From: Pararge aegeria
Taxonomy: Eukaryota; Arthropoda; Insecta; Lepidoptera; Nymphalidae
Direction: 5' to 3'
Length of the DNA stretch: 64,000 nucleotides
Assembly (NCBI RefSeq): GCF_905163445.1
Contig: NC_053204.1
Coordinates: forward strand, 9,693,001 to 9,757,000
A program made the translations under genes and the position numbers. Within the stretch, counting starts at the first letter, position 1. Each line of letters begins with the position of its first letter. Of the stretch, positions 60,101-63,100 are shown in pieces. The notes under the pieces were generated by a model, which had not been told where the DNA came from, ran no database searches, and saw nothing but the letters and a program-made list of their open reading frames with translations.

Positions 60101-63100
60101 ATACCAACTTTAGGCAGCGTTCGACATCTCTCTCTCCTACTTGAGTGAGCGTCCGCGTGGACAGCTGCTATACAATAATACATAATTACATGTTTTCGTC
60201 AAGTATGAAGTGCAGTGAAAAGTGAATGTGATGTCAATTGTCAAACAATTGCTCGTTGATGTTGGAAAAGAGCAACTGCTGAGTTTCTTGCCGGATTCTT
60301 CTCGGTAGAATCTGCATTCCGAACCGGTGGTAGAGTCACTACAAACATACATACTTGACGTTTCAAAAGTGCTTTTATTAGGCCTACTTGAAATAAATGA
60401 ACTTTGTATTTAAATTTTGAATTTGAATTTATTATTCTAGAACACTCCGTTCTAGAATAATAAAGAGAAGTGGGTAATCGCACAGCCTTTTACCTCGGGC
60501 GTAATAAATATCACCTACAAATATTTTAATTGGTCCTTCAAAACATCCCCTGCTTTACATAATTTTAATAACAATCTGTTGGCTTGAATTAAAATTTACA
60601 AAGGGATGAAATATAATGATGAAATAACTAGTGATACTTAAAACATAGCACAGTTACATAATTATTATTCGTTCTTTAGTTCACTTTTAATTTAAATAAT
60701 TAAATATATCACAGAATTAAGAACATCCAGAAACCGTGTAAACGACCAATATTGAAACATCAAAAACCACTCCACTCTAGTAGTGTTTCCCGAACAGGCG
60801 GTTTCTTACTTTACTACATTTGGCAGTTTACAGTTATATTTTTTCCTCTAATGTTCTAATCGTTTACCATCATCATCGTCATCATATCAACCAATTACTG
60901 ACCCACTACAGTGTACGGGTCTCCTCCCACAATGAGAAAAGGTATCCGTAATGCACCACGCTGGCCCAGTGCGGATTGGTGGACTTCACAAAACTTTTTA
61001 GAACATTATGGAAATCTCACGCATGCAGGTTTCCTCACGATGTTTTCCTTCACCGTTGAAGCAAGTGATACTTCAATTACTTAAAACGCACATAACTTTG
61101 AAAAGTTAGAGGTGCGTGGTGGGATTCAAACTCGGCCCCCCGTAAGTGATGTCAAGCTCCTACCCACTGCGCTATCACCGCTTGTGTGTGTTGTTGTTTA
61201 CCATAAAATGGGGTAAATGAGAAAAGTTAGTGAGGTAGCAACATTACGCGGATGTGAAGTGAGAAGTGCGCTGGGCATTTATACTATATATTTAGCACAC
61301 CGCACTGCATGCAATAATGGCTGAATGAGGGTTCTGTATGTTCTTAAATCTGTGAGTAACATATAAAATCAATGATTTCTTATGTATTTAATCATCAATA
61401 TCATCACAACAAACTATTGACGTCCAATGCTGGACATTTATCTTTTTTAGAGAGTTCCGCGGACCTAGGCCGCTTGTTTCTAGCTGATCACTGGATGTTT
61501 TCTGTCTACCTCATTGGGAGCCGACCAACGCTGCCTTTACTGGTACGGGGTCAAAGTATCTAGTAGTTTTGCATGTGGTTTTAGGGCTGTATCTGTTTTG
61601 GTTCAGTGAAAACTATGGCAACGGTCTACTCAAAAACTTTTAGCATTTCGGTTTCACAGATACTGTTGACAGTACATAAATAATATATATTTTTATTATT
61701 TATTTATTATTATTATTATTTTTAATATATATTATTATTATTATTAATAATATGTCAACAATACTGTTGATAGTATATAAATATGTCTCAGAGACAGTAC
61801 ATAATACCTGTGAAGTATTATTAATGGTTTTTATTAACATTATGTTATTATAATTAATAAAATTTTTGTGATCAATTTTTTGACGACCTAACTGGCGCAG
61901 CACTGTGGCTTTAAGTGTGAGGTTCTGAGTTCGATCCCCAGCAGGGGAAATTTGGGAATTAATAATTTCTCAATTTCTTTTGTCCATGGCTAGTTACCAA
62001 CGACCGCTAAGCGATTTCCGGTACGATCTTGCGCAGAAACCGATTACGGTAATGGGCTAACCTGACAGGTAAGCCCGTTACCATCTCAAACTGCGTCATA
62101 ACTTACCAGCAGATGTGAAAATCCCTATTCAACTATAACATCATAGTTTTTTTTCATCTATATTCAAGGAACTTAATCCAGAACGGAGCTCCTTGAATAA
62201 AGATAAAAAAAAACATCATAGTATATTTACCTACTCGTACCAATTACTTTCGTAGCTCAAGGGGCACCCCATCCATTCCGCTAAAACTACGAAAGCTTTG
62301 CATCGCGTCCCGTAATAATAAATTGACTGACTTACAAACAATATTAAACTACCGCCATTTTAAAAATAAGACAATTAGTCTTCCGCAACTTGGGGCACTA
62401 ACGATTTAACAGGCATTACAAAGACTTTTGCTTTAAATTAAATTCCACAGCGTTCATTTCCTCACAGTTTTCCCGCGATCGATATGAATTCTCCACTTCG
62501 TGCTTCGCTTAGGAATAGTTTGTGCAGTTTAGAGTTTAGCCGAAGAATTACAGAGTGTTTTCGCGAAAATTATCATAATTAATCAAAGTTTTCTTACATT
62601 GCTTCACTTGTTTTGAAACACGCTAAAACTACCGTTCTTAAACTGGTCGCGTACCAACGGATCGCTTTTAACTTTTTCATTAGATATAAAAGAATATTTA
62701 TTTAAATTATCTATGTCAAAGACAAAGTCAAAGTCAAAAATATCTTTATTCAAGTAGGCCCATAGGTGGCACTTTTGATGCGTACATAAGAATTACACGG
62801 TGAGATGATGGCGGTATGTTTTTGTATCTATACATTTTAGTATTTATGTATATATTACTATTGATGCACGGCTAGTATGGGCAGGAGACAAAGGAAAGGA
62901 TAAAATTAACTTTTCCCACAGCTTTATCAACTCTTAGAGCAATGGCGCACAAGTGGAAATAATATCCAAATAATATATGTGTAAAAAAAGGTGGTAAACT
63001 TCTCCTATTCTATATTCCAGTGATTAAGCAGGTGGGCACGTTAATTATATACCTTGTCAGGGGATATAATCGGGGGATGTAATTTTTATCTCCCGCCTGT

